DNA of 14,993 nt from CAYPXN01 sp964414715. GTDB lineage: Bacteria > UBA10199 > JADFYH01. The notes under the pieces are model-generated. The model saw nothing but the letters and a program-made list of their open reading frames with translations. It did no database searches and was not told where the DNA came from. Numbering within the stretch: position 1 is the first letter of the stretch; every line of letters begins with the position of its first letter. The stretch is from positions 1-14,993 of the forward strand of contig CAYPXN010000070.1 of NCBI GenBank assembly GCA_964414715.1, read 5' to 3'. Shown here piece by piece: positions 14,975-14,993 of the stretch. Made by a program: the position numbers and the translations under genes.

Positions 14975-14993
14975 TCTTTAAAATGTTAATCAT

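Noticed and set aside
1..14993. tRNA, rRNA, CRISPR array, insertion sequence or prophage genes
   Set aside because: No cloverleaf, regular spaced repeats, transposase or phage-type gene was seen on either strand.

Overview
The window looks like chromosomal DNA of a Gram-negative bacterium with moderately low GC content. The gene order nusA-infB-ylxP(DUF503)-rbfA-truB is typical of deltaproteobacteria in the broad sense (Desulfobacterota, Myxococcota, Bdellovibrionota and uncultured relatives). A TolC-type outer-membrane channel, two lipobox lipoproteins and a tripartite efflux pump support a two-membrane cell. The lineage is an inference; nothing in the window fixes it.

Left part, + strand (1-4404): the translation and RNA-maturation operon. 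It holds the C-terminal end of nusA, then infB (IF2), a YlxP/DUF503 protein, rbfA and truB. From infB onward the genes are separated by short gaps or a 1-base overlap. A perfect 10-bp hairpin lies between nusA and infB. The IF2 lacks the usual extreme N-terminal domain.

Middle (4405-8221): a 358-bp spacer with several imperfect or competing hairpins leads to hppA, a membrane-bound ion-pumping pyrophosphatase of an atypical sequence type. hppA ends at a strong intrinsic terminator. A two-gene unit follows, joined by an ATGA overlap: a small exported HMA-domain (GMxCxxC) metal-binding protein and a lipoprotein of unknown function.

Right part, - strand (8243-14974), read from high to low coordinates: a small exported Cys/Met/His-rich protein, a TolC-family outer-membrane channel (cusC-like), a membrane-fusion lipoprotein with an N-terminal heavy-metal-binding domain (cusB-like), a heavy-metal RND pump (cusA-like), and a small exported helical protein of unknown function. 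This is a copper/silver-type efflux operon. The HMA protein, which converges on it from the other side, could deliver metal in the periplasm. No regulator of the operon is visible.

The most unusual feature is the 150-bp gap between cusB and cusA. It is a nested palindrome with perfect 18-bp terminal inverted repeats, the inner one abutting the annotated cusA start codon. Three copies of an 8-mer in the transcript can compete for a single complementary copy, and one of the three overlaps the second possible cusA start. This could be a mobile-element-like repeat, an RNA switch controlling pump translation, or both.
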